In this document: positions 25,408 to 34,425 of the stretch, piece by piece
Layout of the letters: each line of letters begins with the position of its first letter
How positions within the stretch are numbered: the first letter of the stretch is position 1
Assembly (NCBI GenBank): GCA_017443805.1
Contig: JAFSXY010000009.1
Span: 1 to 52,962 of the forward strand
Direction: 5' to 3'
Length of the DNA: 52,962 bases
From: Clostridia bacterium
GTDB taxonomy: Bacteria; Bacillota; Clostridia; Oscillospirales; Acutalibacteraceae
Position numbers and translations under genes: made by a program
The notes under the pieces: model-generated
The model's database searches: none
What the model saw: only the letters and a program-made list of their open reading frames with translations
What the model was told of the DNA's origin: nothing

Positions 25408-26829
25408 TCAGCAGATGCTTTTGAAAAATTCCACAAGCTTGCGGAAGAGCGCTCTGATGATCTCCAAAAAGCTCTGCGGCTGGGGTTCGGGATCGGGGTC
25501 CTGACCGGGGTTTGTGTTCGAGCCGGGATCTGTACCCGGATCGAGCGTCGGTTCGGCTTCCGCGATCTTAAAGGTGACGCTTATCTCATCGGTGAAAGCG
25601 CCGATGCCGGTCACGGTCACGGTTCCCTTCTTTGTTTCGGGATCAAAGGTATAGTCGACGGTGTAGTCTGTACCCTCTGTAAGCGCAGCTTCGTTTATTG
25701 TCACGGTTACGGCGGGGCGGATCGTTCCATTGGTGCAGTCGGACGTGTCTACGGTCACCTTTGCGCCGGTGATCGTAACGGGCGTGCCGGTCTCCCAGGT
25801 CCATGTGCCGGCAAACTCGGAGGGGTCGGTAAGCTGCATCAGCGCATCGGCCGTATAGTGCGTGCCGCCTTCCTTGACCCAGTAGCCTGAGTAGCCGTTT
25901 TCATGGGGCGCCTCGGGCAGGGCGGCGTACGTGGACAAGAAGCGGAAGTTTTCGCTGATCGTCAAGGAGGATAGCGCGCTGCAGTATCTGAACGCCTCAT
26001 AGGTCAAAAATTCCTCATCCGCGGGAATGCCGCGCATGTCAAAGCCGCTGAGATCCAGCGCGGTCAGCGAGGAGCAGCCGGAGAAGGTCTGATACAGCGA
26101 AGCGACGTTGGGTGCGTTCCAGCCGCTGAAGTCCAGCGTCTCAAGGGACGAGCAGCCCGTGAACATCATGGACATATCCCTGAGGAGCTGCGGGTCCCAG
26201 GAGCTCAGGTCTAATTCCCGCAGGGACGAGCAGCCGTAAAACATCAAAAACGCTTTTTCTACGTTGCTTATGTTCCAGCCGCTGACGTTCAGTGTTTCCA
26301 GCGCGGAGCATTTGGCAAACATGCCGCGCAGTCCCAATTCATCCAGTGAAGCAGTGTCCCAGCCGCTCAGATCCAGCGATCTTAAAGAAGAACAGCCGTA
26401 AAACATGCCGGCAAAGTCATTTTGTTCGCTGACGTCCAGTTTTTCGAGTCCGTCGATCTCGGTGAGGTTATAGAATTTGCAGAACCAGCCGTTGTCGGTC
26501 AGCGGCATGGGATCCAGGATTTCTACGCGGGTGACGTCGCTGTGCACGTTATACCAGGACATTTCGGCGCAGTTGATTCCGAAAATATCGTCGTCGTCGC
26601 CGACCGCAATTGAACCGATTTTTTCGATCGGGTAAACGGCGCCGGAAACGATCGTACCGTTTGCGCGTTCAATGCCGGGACCGTTTGTGACCCCCACGCA
26701 GAATGTGAGCAGACCGTCGTCATAAACGGCCCAGGGCTTGGCTTCCTCTGCAAGCGATACCATTGGCAAAAACGCCGCCAGCATGCACAGCGTTAACAGG
26801 ACAGCAAGGATCTTTGCTGTTTTTTTCAT
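25408..26829 (-). CDS. BspA-like leucine-rich repeat surface protein (copy 1)
   Basis: 473 residues: signal peptide (ILAVLLTLCMLAAFLP), about six BspA/DUF285-type repeats of roughly 24 residues (MFYGCSSLRSLDLSGWDTA and variants), a beta domain (about 345-425) and a Pro/Asp/Gly-rich linker (DPGTDPGSNTNPGQDPDPEP) before a C-terminal tail FLEIIRALFRKLVEFFKSIC. Such proteins bind host or bacterial surface ligands. The Pro-rich linker plus tail looks like a cell-wall spacer and anchor, but no LPxTG motif is present. It is paralogous to the next upstream gene, with an almost identical signal peptide and a similar promoter. Confidence 0.85.
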   Translation of the reverse strand: MKKTAKILAVLLTLCMLAAFLPMVSLAEEAKPWAVYDDGLLTFCVGVTNGPGIERANGTIVSGAVYPIEKIGSIAVGDDDDIFGINCAEMSWYNVHSDVTRVEILDPMPLTDNGWFCKFYNLTEIDGLEKLDVSEQNDFAGMFYGCSSLRSLDLSGWDTASLDELGLRGMFAKCSALETLNVSGWNISNVEKAFLMFYGCSSLRELDLSSWDPQLLRDMSMMFTGCSSLETLDFSGWNAPNVASLYQTFSGCSSLTALDLSGFDMRGIPADEEFLTYEAFRYCSALSSLTISENFRFLSTYAALPEAPHENGYSGYWVKEGGTHYTADALMQLTDPSEFAGTWTWETGTPVTITGAKVTVDTSDCTNGTIRPAVTVTINEAALTEGTDYTVDYTFDPETKKGTVTVTGIGAFTDEISVTFKIAEAEPTLDPGTDPGSNTNPGQDPDPEPQPQSFLEIIRALFRKLVEFFKSIC

Positions 26830-26862
26830 GTGTCGTACCTCCGTTTTTTATTCTGTAATATC

Positions 26863-26891
26863 ATTATAGCTGTTTTCGGTCATGGATACAA
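26863..26891 (-). promoter_or_regulatory. Promoter for BspA-like copy 1
   Basis: Minus strand TTGTAT (26891-26886), 17-nt spacer, perfect TATAAT (26868-26863); CGGAGG precedes the ATG at 26829. Confidence 0.8.
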
Positions 26892-26985
26892 GCGTACCCG
26901 GAAAACATTTATTATTTTTTAAAACCCTTACAATAATTTTGTCATAATTCTACGCAGACGCTCTCCGGATCCCGGATCTGCAGGC

Positions 26986-29058
26986 TCATCCGCTGACTCT
27001 GCCGAACGTTTTGAATAGACTTCGGAACAGGCGTTTGATTGCGTCCAGAACGGAAACCTGTTTGATCAGCTGTTTGCTGTCGGTTTGACCGTCCGGATCC
27101 TTCGTATTTTCGTCTGAAATTTGGAACGTACTGTACGACATTCCTGTGTAGTCGCCGACGCCCGCAATGATCACAACGGCGGTGCCGGGCTGCGTATTGT
27201 TGACGTAAACGGTCCGGTAATCCGTCCCCTCTCTGAGCGCGGAGCCGTACAGGGAAACGAATGCGTCAGGCGTCAGAGCTTCGCCGGAATATTCCTGATC
27301 GTACACTTCCACCGTGGAATCGGAAAGGTCGGTTTTTGCAGGTTCAACAGGCGTATTTCCTGTAATAAGAAACGTTCCGTAGGCAATCCCTTCATAATCG
27401 CCGACGCCGGAAATGAAGACCACAGCCGTGCCGACCTCCGTGTTCCGTTCATAGCTTTTGACCGTAAAATCGGTACCTTCATACAGCGTATTGCCGTACA
27501 AGGTGACCGTTATTTCCGGCGTTAACGCATTACCGGTATAGGTCTGATCGGCGGCCGATACGACCGCGTCGGAAAGATCCGTTTTCGCGGGGCCGACCGG
27601 CGTATCGCCGCTGATGCGGAACGTACCGTAGGACATGCCCTCGTAATAACCCTTGCCGGTAATGATCATCGTCGCCGCGCCGACGTCGGTATTGTTGACG
27701 TAAACCAGATCGTAATCCGTATCGGGAGAAAGCGCGTCGCCGTCCAGCGTTACGGTCGCGTACGGCGTCAGGGCGGAGCCGGAATACGTCTGATCCGAAG
27801 CGGACACACAGGCGCCGGAAAGACTGCGGGTGATATTGAAGTTTGCGGAAGCGGCGCCCGCATAATCGCCGATCCCGATCGCGATGGCCGTAGCCGTGCC
27901 CGGGCCCACGTTATTGTTGTATAAAAGCGAATAGTCGGTGTTTTCTGTCAGCGTCGTGCCGTTCAGCGTAACGGTGACCGGGGGCGTCAGCGCGTCGCCC
28001 GTATAGGACTGGTCTTCAACATTCACAATTGCGCCGGAAAGGTCAATGCCGGACGTTGCGGCACCCGTATCCCATACCCACGTGCCGGTCATGGCTGCGC
28101 CGTAATAGTTTGCCGTCAGCTGCGCGGAGGTGCAGCGCAGACCGTTGCAGACCCAGCGACCGGTGTAATAGCCGTCGTCCGGCACGTCCGGCAGACCGAG
28201 TTCTTCTGGGAGAAAACGGAAGTCTTCGCCGATCGTCAGGGTGGAAAGCTTGCCGCATAAGTAGAACATCTGCCTCATGGTCGTAACGTTCGCGGTATTG
28301 AAATTCGAAAGATCAAGAGACCGCAGGTTCTGGCAGTATACAAACAGACTGCGCATGCTCTCGACCTTGCTTGTGTCGAAGCTGCTGAGATTTACGGACT
28401 CCAGCGCCATGCACAACGTAAACATATACCCCATGTTGGTGACGTTTCTGGTGTCAAATGTGTGCAGATCCAGGTACCTTAAGGACGCACAGGAGTGGAA
28501 CATGCCATTCATGTTCGTAACATTTGAGGTGTTGAAGCTGCTGACGTCCAGCTCGGTCAGCCTTGTACAGCCCATAAACATATCGCTCATGTCCGTGACT
28601 TTTTCCGTGTTGAAATTCGACAGATCCAGCGATTCAACGGGACAGCCGTCTCTTTCGGTAGAGAACATGGCGCGCATCGTGGTTACGTTGCTTGTATCCA
28701 GAAGCGGCAGGTTTTCGATCTTTTTAAGCACGTAACAGCCCGAGAACCAGCTTGCCGTTGTCGTCGGCGCGATCACGTCAAGAAAAACGGCTTTTTGTAT
28801 ATTGTTTTTTGCTTCAGACCACGGTACGCCGCCGTCCAGGAAACCGGTATAGTATGCGTCGCCCTGAACGGGATCGCCGCCGGCGTCGCGCACAACGCCG
28901 GCATCGGTCAGCGTTCCCACGCAGAATGTCAGGGTTTTTTCACCGGCGTTAAATACCGCGTAGGTATCCCCGTTCGCCGCAACAGACGAAGCGGGCAAAA
29001 ACGCCGCCAGCATGCACAGGGATAACAGGACCGCAAGGATCTTTGTTGTTTTTTTCAT
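26986..29058 (-). CDS. BspA-like surface protein with four tandem Ig-like repeats (copy 2)
   Basis: 690 residues: signal peptide nearly identical to copy 1, five to six DUF285-type repeats with the classic FNTSNVTNMNGMFHSC pattern (about 120-280), a WVCNG linker, then four tandem beta-sandwich repeats of about 80 residues each starting DQxYxGxALTP and ending GDYxGxxxxTFxI (about 340-660). A hydrophobic/basic tail (DAIKRLFRSLFKTFGRVSG) closes the protein. The layout suggests a ligand-binding head on a rigid stalk. No LPxTG, so anchoring may rely on the tail. Confidence 0.87.
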   Translation of the reverse strand: MKKTTKILAVLLSLCMLAAFLPASSVAANGDTYAVFNAGEKTLTFCVGTLTDAGVVRDAGGDPVQGDAYYTGFLDGGVPWSEAKNNIQKAVFLDVIAPTTTASWFSGCYVLKKIENLPLLDTSNVTTMRAMFSTERDGCPVESLDLSNFNTEKVTDMSDMFMGCTRLTELDVSSFNTSNVTNMNGMFHSCASLRYLDLHTFDTRNVTNMGYMFTLCMALESVNLSSFDTSKVESMRSLFVYCQNLRSLDLSNFNTANVTTMRQMFYLCGKLSTLTIGEDFRFLPEELGLPDVPDDGYYTGRWVCNGLRCTSAQLTANYYGAAMTGTWVWDTGAATSGIDLSGAIVNVEDQSYTGDALTPPVTVTLNGTTLTENTDYSLLYNNNVGPGTATAIAIGIGDYAGAASANFNITRSLSGACVSASDQTYSGSALTPYATVTLDGDALSPDTDYDLVYVNNTDVGAATMIITGKGYYEGMSYGTFRISGDTPVGPAKTDLSDAVVSAADQTYTGNALTPEITVTLYGNTLYEGTDFTVKSYERNTEVGTAVVFISGVGDYEGIAYGTFLITGNTPVEPAKTDLSDSTVEVYDQEYSGEALTPDAFVSLYGSALREGTDYRTVYVNNTQPGTAVVIIAGVGDYTGMSYSTFQISDENTKDPDGQTDSKQLIKQVSVLDAIKRLFRSLFKTFGRVSG

Positions 29059-29092
29059 GGATCGTACCTCCTTTTTGTCGTTTCACAATTCC

Positions 29093-29120
29093 ATTATAGC
29101 ATTTTAATGCGGGATTGCAA
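29093..29120 (-). promoter_or_regulatory. Promoter for BspA-like copy 2
   Basis: Minus strand TTGCAA (29120-29115), 16-nt spacer, perfect TATAAT (29098-29093). The -35 hexamer is a palindrome that can also serve the divergent promoter. Confidence 0.75.
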
Positions 29121-29144
29121 TAAAACAAAATAAGCTTTTATAAT
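29115..29144 (+). promoter_or_regulatory. Divergent promoter for the P-loop ATPase gene
   Basis: TTGCAA (29115-29120), 18-nt spacer, perfect TATAAT (29139-29144), predicting a leader of about 200 nt. Confidence 0.6.
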
Positions 29145-29150
29145 ATGTTT

Positions 29151-29353
29151 CAATAAAGATCATATTTTTGTCACAATTCACAGCTTTTCCGGACGAAAAG
29201 CCTCCGGAAAACGACGGCGGCACACCTGCGGACGTCCGATAGTCCGGGCGTCCTGAAATACAGCCGGAAAAGGGTGCCCGCCTTTTTCGGAATCACCCTT
29301 TTTTGGCTGTGCGCATACTATGAGATGAAGTACACACGGGAGGGATATTTTTT
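29151..29353 (+). promoter_or_regulatory. Structured 5' leader with alternative hairpins
   Basis: Three hairpins: TTTTCCGG/CCGGAAAA (about 29183-29210), GGACG/CGTCC (about 29230-29253), and a 3' structure. In the last, CCGGAAAAGG (29264-29273) can pair with 29281-29290, or instead AAAAGGGTG (29268-29276) with CACCCTTTT (29294-29302) followed by Ts, extended by ACAGCC/GGCTGT. The two folds exclude each other, as in an attenuator. No known riboswitch class is recognised. Confidence 0.45.
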
Positions 29354-30454
29354 ATGATGCAAACCGATATCTTAAAAGGGCCGGATGCTTTTTTCCTCGG
29401 CGCGGGCACGCCGGGCGGATTTTATTCCCTTTTTGATGAGCTGTATACGCCGGAGGACGGTTGGCGGCTGTATATCGTCAAGGGCGGACCCGGTACGGGA
29501 AAGTCCACGCTGATGAAACGCGTCGCCGCCGCGGCGGAGCGCAGAGGGCTGTACTGCGAGCGTATTTACTGTTCTTCCGATCCCGACAGCCTGGACGGCG
29601 TAATCGTGCCGGGACTCAAATGCAGCATTGCCGACGGCACGTCGCCCCACGTGCTGGAGCCGAAATATCCGGGCGTGAGCGAAACGCTTGTGGATCTGGG
29701 GCAGTTCCGGGACGACGGGGAGCTGGTCCCGCATGCGGACGCGGTGATTCGCCTGACAAAGGAAAACGCCGCGGAGCACAAAAAGTGCGCCGCGTTTCTG
29801 AAGGCCGCGGCGGCAGCGGAAAAAGAGATTGCCGCAGCGGCGGAGGATGCGCTGGATGAGACCAAGCTGAACGTTCTTGCAAACAAGCTGATCGCCGGCG
29901 AGCTCCGTGCAGCGGGCTCTCACAGGGGCCGTGTAAAAAGGCGGTTTTTAAGCGCGCTGACGCCGAAGGGCATTACCACGTTTTATAACAGCCTGTTCAA
30001 TATCTGCGAGCGGACGGTCGTTCTGGAGGATGACACCGGCGCAGCCGCGGCGGCGCTCATGGCAAGGCTTTCCGGGGCGGCGACGGACGCGGGATACGAC
30101 GTGATCAGCTGCCCGTCGTTTCTGGCGCCGGAAAAAGGCGCGTTCCATCTGCTGGTCCCGGCGCGCAGGCTGGCCTTTTTTACCGCAAGCAGGCGGCAGC
30201 CCTTTGCGGGCGAGGCGGAAAGAACCGTGAAATGCGCCGGGCTGTTTGCGCCGGGCGCCCTGCAGAAGCACAAAAACCGCTTCGCGTTCAGCCGGAAAGC
30301 CTCTGCCGAGCTACTTGCCGAGGCGCTGACGCACATGCAGACCGCCAAGGCGCTGCACGACGAATTGGAGCGATATTATATCGACGCCATGGATTTTGAG
30401 GCTATGCGAGTCTTCTCCGCGGCGTTCACGGAAAAAATTTTTGAAAAAATTTGA
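29354..30454 (+). CDS. P-loop ATPase, PRK06851-like
   Basis: 366 residues, cytoplasmic. Walker A KGGPGTGKSTLM near residue 45, then YCSSDPDSLDGVIVPGLK and ADGTSPHVLEPKYPG, which I recognise from an uncharacterised Firmicutes ATPase family of the same length (PRK06851), often conserved in spore formers. A second nucleotide-binding-like half follows. The start uses GGGAGGG 9 nt upstream; ATG at 29354 or 29357. Biochemical role unknown. It is preceded by a structured leader and followed by a terminator, so it stands alone next to the phage cassette. Confidence 0.82.
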   Translation: MMQTDILKGPDAFFLGAGTPGGFYSLFDELYTPEDGWRLYIVKGGPGTGKSTLMKRVAAAAERRGLYCERIYCSSDPDSLDGVIVPGLKCSIADGTSPHVLEPKYPGVSETLVDLGQFRDDGELVPHADAVIRLTKENAAEHKKCAAFLKAAAAAEKEIAAAAEDALDETKLNVLANKLIAGELRAAGSHRGRVKRRFLSALTPKGITTFYNSLFNICERTVVLEDDTGAAAAALMARLSGAATDAGYDVISCPSFLAPEKGAFHLLVPARRLAFFTASRRQPFAGEAERTVKCAGLFAPGALQKHKNRFAFSRKASAELLAEALTHMQTAKALHDELERYYIDAMDFEAMRVFSAAFTEKIFEKI

Positions 30455-30474
30455 AAAAATTTCTAATTTCGGCC

Positions 30475-30506
30475 AAACCGGGGAGAAAGGACGCCCCGGT
30501 TTTTGC
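30475..30506 (+). terminator. Terminator after the P-loop ATPase
   Basis: AAACCGGGG (30475-30483) pairs perfectly with 30494-30502, followed by Ts. It isolates the ATPase from the phage cassette. Confidence 0.85.
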
Positions 30507-30522
30507 TATAGTAAGGCAGGCG

Positions 30523-30566
30523 GAAGGGAACAGGGGCCGGGAAACAGGGGCCGGGGACCGGAAGCC
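30523..30566. repeat. G-rich short repeat at the cassette's left edge
   Basis: GGGAACAGGGGCCGGG is repeated with small changes. It resembles the GGGGACAGGGG tract at 36768-36842 and could form a G-quadruplex. Confidence 0.5.
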
Positions 30567-30588
30567 GGATCGATAAAAGAGGGGTTAT

Positions 30589-30831
30589 ATGAAAAAGCGT
30601 GAAGATTACTTAAACGCCTCGGCGGACATGCTCTGCAGGCAGGCGTACCGGATGTGTAAACGCGCCTGCGGCGCAAAGGACAGTCGGCCGGATGCAAAGG
30701 AGATCAAGGAGACCTGTTCGGCGCTCAAGGAGGCTGCGGCGCTTTCGGAGGCGCTGCGCAAGGCAAGCCAAATGCCGGAGTCCGGGCTGCGGATCATATT
30801 TGAAAACAGCGCGGAGGATTACGCCGTATGA
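30589..30831 (+). CDS. Small phage protein in the terminase small subunit position
   Basis: 80 residues, all helical by eye, Cys-containing (MLCRQAYRMCKRACG), first gene of the cassette after GAGGGG. It overlaps the large terminase start as ATGA. Position suggests a small-terminase-like DNA-recognition role, but no helix-turn-helix signature is evident and the protein is shorter than usual small subunits, so the call is positional. Confidence 0.55.
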   Translation: MKKREDYLNASADMLCRQAYRMCKRACGAKDSRPDAKEIKETCSALKEAAALSEALRKASQMPESGLRIIFENSAEDYAV

Positions 30832-32207
30832 ATACGCTGCGTTTTCCCTGCCCCAATGAAAAGCAGCGCCTGTTTCTGCTGGATACCCACCGGTACGTCG
30901 CCTTCGGCGGCGCCAGAGGCGGCGGCAAGAGCTGGGCGGTGCGGGTCAAGGCGATTTTGCTCGCCTTCCGCTATCCCGGCATCAAGATCATGATCGTGCG
31001 CAAGACCTATCCGGAGCTGCGCGCCAACCATATCGCGCCCATGAAGCAGATGCTGGAAAACGAGGCGGTCTATAAGGAGCTGACCAAGGAATTCAGCTTT
31101 CCCAACGGCAGCCTGATCATGTTCCGCTATGCGCAGACCACCGCCGATCTGGACAAGTATCAGGGTACGGAGACGGACGTGCTGTTCATAGACGAAGCCA
31201 CGCAATTTACGGAAGAGCAGTTTGACCGCTTCAAGGCCTGCGTGCGCGGCGTGAACGATTTCCCGAAACGCATCTATTTGACCTGCAACCCGGGCGGCGT
31301 GGGGCACAGCTTTGTAAAACGCCTGTTCATCGACCGCGCGTACACTTCGAACGAGGACGGCGGCCAGTATGCCTTTATAAAAAGCCTGGTCACCGACAAC
31401 CACGCGCTGATGGCCAGCGATCCGGACTATGTCCGTCAGCTGGAGGCGCTGCCGCCCAAGCTGCGTAAAGCGTGGCTGGAGGGGGACTGGAACATCTTTG
31501 AGGGACAGTTTTTTGAAGAGTTCCGCGACGAGCCCGCCCACTATGCCGACCGGCGTTTTACGCATGTGATCTCGCCCTTTGAGGTCCCGGACGGCTGGAA
31601 CGTGGTGCGCTCCTTCGATTTCGGCTTTGCCAAGCCCTTTTCCTGCGACTGGTGGGCGATCGATCACGACGGGACGGCATATTTGGTTTTGCAGCTCTAC
31701 GGCTGTACGGGCGTGCCGAACGAGGGCCTGAAATGGCATCCGGACCGTCTGTTCAGTGAGATCGCCCGCATCGAGCGCGAGCACCGTTGGCTGAAAAACA
31801 GGCGTATCGGCGGCGTGGCGGATCCGAGCATTTGGGACCAGTCCCGCGGGGAGGCCATTGTGGATTTCGCTGACCGCCACGGCGTCTATTTTGAAAAGGG
31901 CGACAACAAGCGTCTGCCGGGATGGATGCAGTGCCACTACCGGTTGGCGTTCAACGAGGCGGGTTACCCGGGCGTCTATTTTTTCAGCACCTGCCGCCAC
32001 GCGATCCGCACGCTGCCGCTGCTGCAGTTTTCCGACGCCAATCCCGAGGACCTGGATACGTCGCAGGAGGACCATTTTGCAGACTCCTTCCGCTACTTTT
32101 GTATGTCAAGGCCCGTTACGCCGGTTTTGCCTGCCGCGCAAAACCCGCCCGGCGACGATCCGCTGGACCTTGCCGCCGACAGACGGTACGGCGCGTTTTC
32201 ATACTGA
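30828..32207 (+). CDS. terL: Phage terminase large subunit
   Basis: 459 residues, typical for TerL. ATPase motor: Walker A GGARGGGKSW near residue 27, Walker B DVLFIDEATQF near 121, coupling motif TCNPGG. RNase-H-like nuclease: SFDFGFAKPFSCDWW near 262, VADPSIW near 325 and a C-terminal DHFADSFRY. It packages DNA into the procapsid. All motifs look intact, so the motor could be functional. Confidence 0.95.
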   Translation: MNTLRFPCPNEKQRLFLLDTHRYVAFGGARGGGKSWAVRVKAILLAFRYPGIKIMIVRKTYPELRANHIAPMKQMLENEAVYKELTKEFSFPNGSLIMFRYAQTTADLDKYQGTETDVLFIDEATQFTEEQFDRFKACVRGVNDFPKRIYLTCNPGGVGHSFVKRLFIDRAYTSNEDGGQYAFIKSLVTDNHALMASDPDYVRQLEALPPKLRKAWLEGDWNIFEGQFFEEFRDEPAHYADRRFTHVISPFEVPDGWNVVRSFDFGFAKPFSCDWWAIDHDGTAYLVLQLYGCTGVPNEGLKWHPDRLFSEIARIEREHRWLKNRRIGGVADPSIWDQSRGEAIVDFADRHGVYFEKGDNKRLPGWMQCHYRLAFNEAGYPGVYFFSTCRHAIRTLPLLQFSDANPEDLDTSQEDHFADSFRYFCMSRPVTPVLPAAQNPPGDDPLDLAADRRYGAFSY

Positions 32208-32246
32208 TTATAAAGCGCAGCCGAACAAAAAGAAAGGAACAAAAAT

Positions 32247-34049
32247 ATGAACGAAACAAAACAAAACGCTTTTCGGGGGCTCCCATCGGCATACGCCGAG
32301 GCGCCCGAAACAGGATCAAAGCCGCAGAGCGCCGAAAATCTCGCGATCGGCGAGGATGAGGTGCGTACTGCGCGGCAGACGCTTTCCAAATACCGCGCCG
32401 CCAAGAAAAAAATAGAGGCGCGCATTGTGGAGAACGAGCGCTGGTACCGCCTGCGCCACTGGGAGCAGTTAAAGCCGGACGGTACGCACGAAAAGCGCGC
32501 AAGCGCATGGCTTTTCAATTCCATTATCAACAAGCACGCGGATTTTATGGACGCCGTGCCGGAGTGCACCGTCCTGCCGCGGGAAGCGTCGGATACGAAG
32601 GCCGCCGAGGAGCTGACGAGCATCCTGCCCGTTATTTTGGAACGCAGCGACTGGCCTGCCGTATACGCCGACGCCGCGTTCAACAAGCTGAAAACCGGCA
32701 CCGCCGTTTATTCCGTTTTGTGGAACAGCGAGGCCTGCGCCGGTCTGGGGGACGTGAGCATCGGGCAGACGGACCTCTTGAATTTGTTCTGGGAACCCGG
32801 GATCCGCGATATCCAGAAAAGCCGCAACGTGTTTTATCTGGAGCTGGTGGACAACGATATTTTGCTGGACAAGTACCCGTTTCTGGAAAACAGGCTCTCC
32901 GGCGGCGGGGAGACGGTCGGCTATCTCTACGACGCTTCGGTCGACACCTCCGACAAGTCGACGGTGGTGGACTGGTATTATAAAAAAAGCGTCAAGGGAA
33001 AAACCGTGCTGCATTACTGCAAATTTGTGGGCGACACGGTCCTGTACGCCTCCGAAAACGATCCGGCGCTGCGCGAACGCGGCTGGTACGACCACGGCAG
33101 GTATCCCTTTGTGTTCGACCCGCTTTTCAAGGAGGAGGGCACGCCGGTAGGCTTCGGCTTTATCGACGTCATGAAGGATGCGCAGGAGGAGATCGATATC
33201 CTGGACAACGAGATCCTGCGCAACGCGCGGCTCGGCGCCCGGCGTCGGTACTTTACCCGCAACGAGGGCGCGATCAACGAGGAGGAGTTTGCCGATTTTG
33301 ACCGCGATTTTGTACATGTCAGCGGGTCGTCTCTGGGCGAAGACTCTATCCGGGAAATCACGCAAACGCCCCTGCCGCCCGTATATCTGGCTGTGCTCAA
33401 CAATAAGATCAACGAGCTGAAAGAGACCAGTGGCAACCGCGATTTCGCGGCCGGCTCCACCTCCGGCGGCGTGACCTCCGGCGTTGCCATCACGGCCTTG
33501 CAGGAGGCCGCAGGCAAGCTTTCCCGCGATATGATCTCCGCCACATACCGTGCGTTTTCCCAGGTGTGCGAGCTGACGGTGGAGCTGGTACGGCAGTTTT
33601 ATTCCGTGCCCCGCAGCATGCGTATTTTGGGCAAGGACGGCGAGTGGCGCTACACCTCTTATGACAACGCCGCCTTGCAGCCTGCGCCGCAGGAGATGGA
33701 ATACGGCATCGATTTCGGCAGCCGTCTGCCGGTCTTTGACATGAGCATCAAGGCGCACAAGCAAAACAGCTTTTCCCGCGCGGCGCAGAACCAGGACGCG
33801 CTCAATTTTTACAAAATGGGCTTCTTTGACCCGGCAAAAAGCGTTGAATCTTTGGCCTGCCTGCAGCTGATCGATATTGACAACAAAGAAAAACTGATCG
33901 GCGTCATCCGTGAAAACGGAATCCGCTACGGTACGCTGAAGCCGCAAAAGGCGTCGCCTTCGCACGAACGTCTGCAGCTGGATCCCTCCGTGCAGCGTCT
34001 GCTGCAGACGATCGGGGACGCCGCCGTGAGAGGGGAGTCCGCCCCGTGA
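32247..34049 (+). CDS. Phage portal protein
   Basis: 600 residues, positioned directly after TerL and rich in the alpha/beta pattern of portal proteins: RYRLRHWE-like N-terminal clip (NERWYRLRHWEQLKPDG), conserved NIFWEPG-like stretch (LLNLFWEPGIRDIQ), DAQEEIDILDNEILRNARLG stem helix and SGNRDFAAGSTSGGVTSGVA. It forms the dodecameric DNA gate at one capsid vertex. The GTG of the next gene overlaps its stop. Confidence 0.85.
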   Translation: MNETKQNAFRGLPSAYAEAPETGSKPQSAENLAIGEDEVRTARQTLSKYRAAKKKIEARIVENERWYRLRHWEQLKPDGTHEKRASAWLFNSIINKHADFMDAVPECTVLPREASDTKAAEELTSILPVILERSDWPAVYADAAFNKLKTGTAVYSVLWNSEACAGLGDVSIGQTDLLNLFWEPGIRDIQKSRNVFYLELVDNDILLDKYPFLENRLSGGGETVGYLYDASVDTSDKSTVVDWYYKKSVKGKTVLHYCKFVGDTVLYASENDPALRERGWYDHGRYPFVFDPLFKEEGTPVGFGFIDVMKDAQEEIDILDNEILRNARLGARRRYFTRNEGAINEEEFADFDRDFVHVSGSSLGEDSIREITQTPLPPVYLAVLNNKINELKETSGNRDFAAGSTSGGVTSGVAITALQEAAGKLSRDMISATYRAFSQVCELTVELVRQFYSVPRSMRILGKDGEWRYTSYDNAALQPAPQEMEYGIDFGSRLPVFDMSIKAHKQNSFSRAAQNQDALNFYKMGFFDPAKSVESLACLQLIDIDNKEKLIGVIRENGIRYGTLKPQKASPSHERLQLDPSVQRLLQTIGDAAVRGESAP

Positions 34050-34378
34050 CAAGCGTGGAACTGATCTACTTAAACGACGGCTGTGTGCTGGAATGCCGCG
34101 GGCACGCAAACTTTGCGCCCCACGGGCAGGATATCGTCTGCGCCGGCGTCTCGGCGCTGTGCATCGCGCTTTTGCAGCGGATGCAGACGCTTGAAGCGGA
34201 GGGCGTCGCGCATCTGGTAAAACAGCACGTTGTCGACGGCGAGCTGAGCATGGAAATCGTTTTCTCCGAAGAAAGGGTTTCCCGCATGATCGCGCAGTCC
34301 GCCGTGGAGACCGCCGCTGCCGGCTTCCGCGCGCTGGCGGAAATGTATCCGAACAACGTGGAGTTCGCGGAGATTTAG
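34046..34378 (+). CDS. Phage-encoded Prp-type cysteine protease
   Basis: 110 residues, GTG start overlapping the portal stop. Matches the Prp (YsxB) ribosomal-processing protease: catalytic His20 in CRGHANFA and Cys32 in DIVCAGVSAL. Cellular Prp removes the N-terminal extension of ribosomal protein L27 after LNLQFFA; phage capsid and scaffold proteins with the same motif are cut by it in staphylococcal phages. Here the scaffold encoded next begins MRETLHLQFFAEE, a matching substrate, so this copy is probably a maturation protease rather than the host housekeeping enzyme. Confidence 0.88.
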   Translation: MTSVELIYLNDGCVLECRGHANFAPHGQDIVCAGVSALCIALLQRMQTLEAEGVAHLVKQHVVDGELSMEIVFSEERVSRMIAQSAVETAAAGFRALAEMYPNNVEFAEI

Positions 34379-34425
34379 CCGTTATAAAAATCAAAACGCA
34401 AAGCGTTTTTCCTGCTTTTGCGGAA

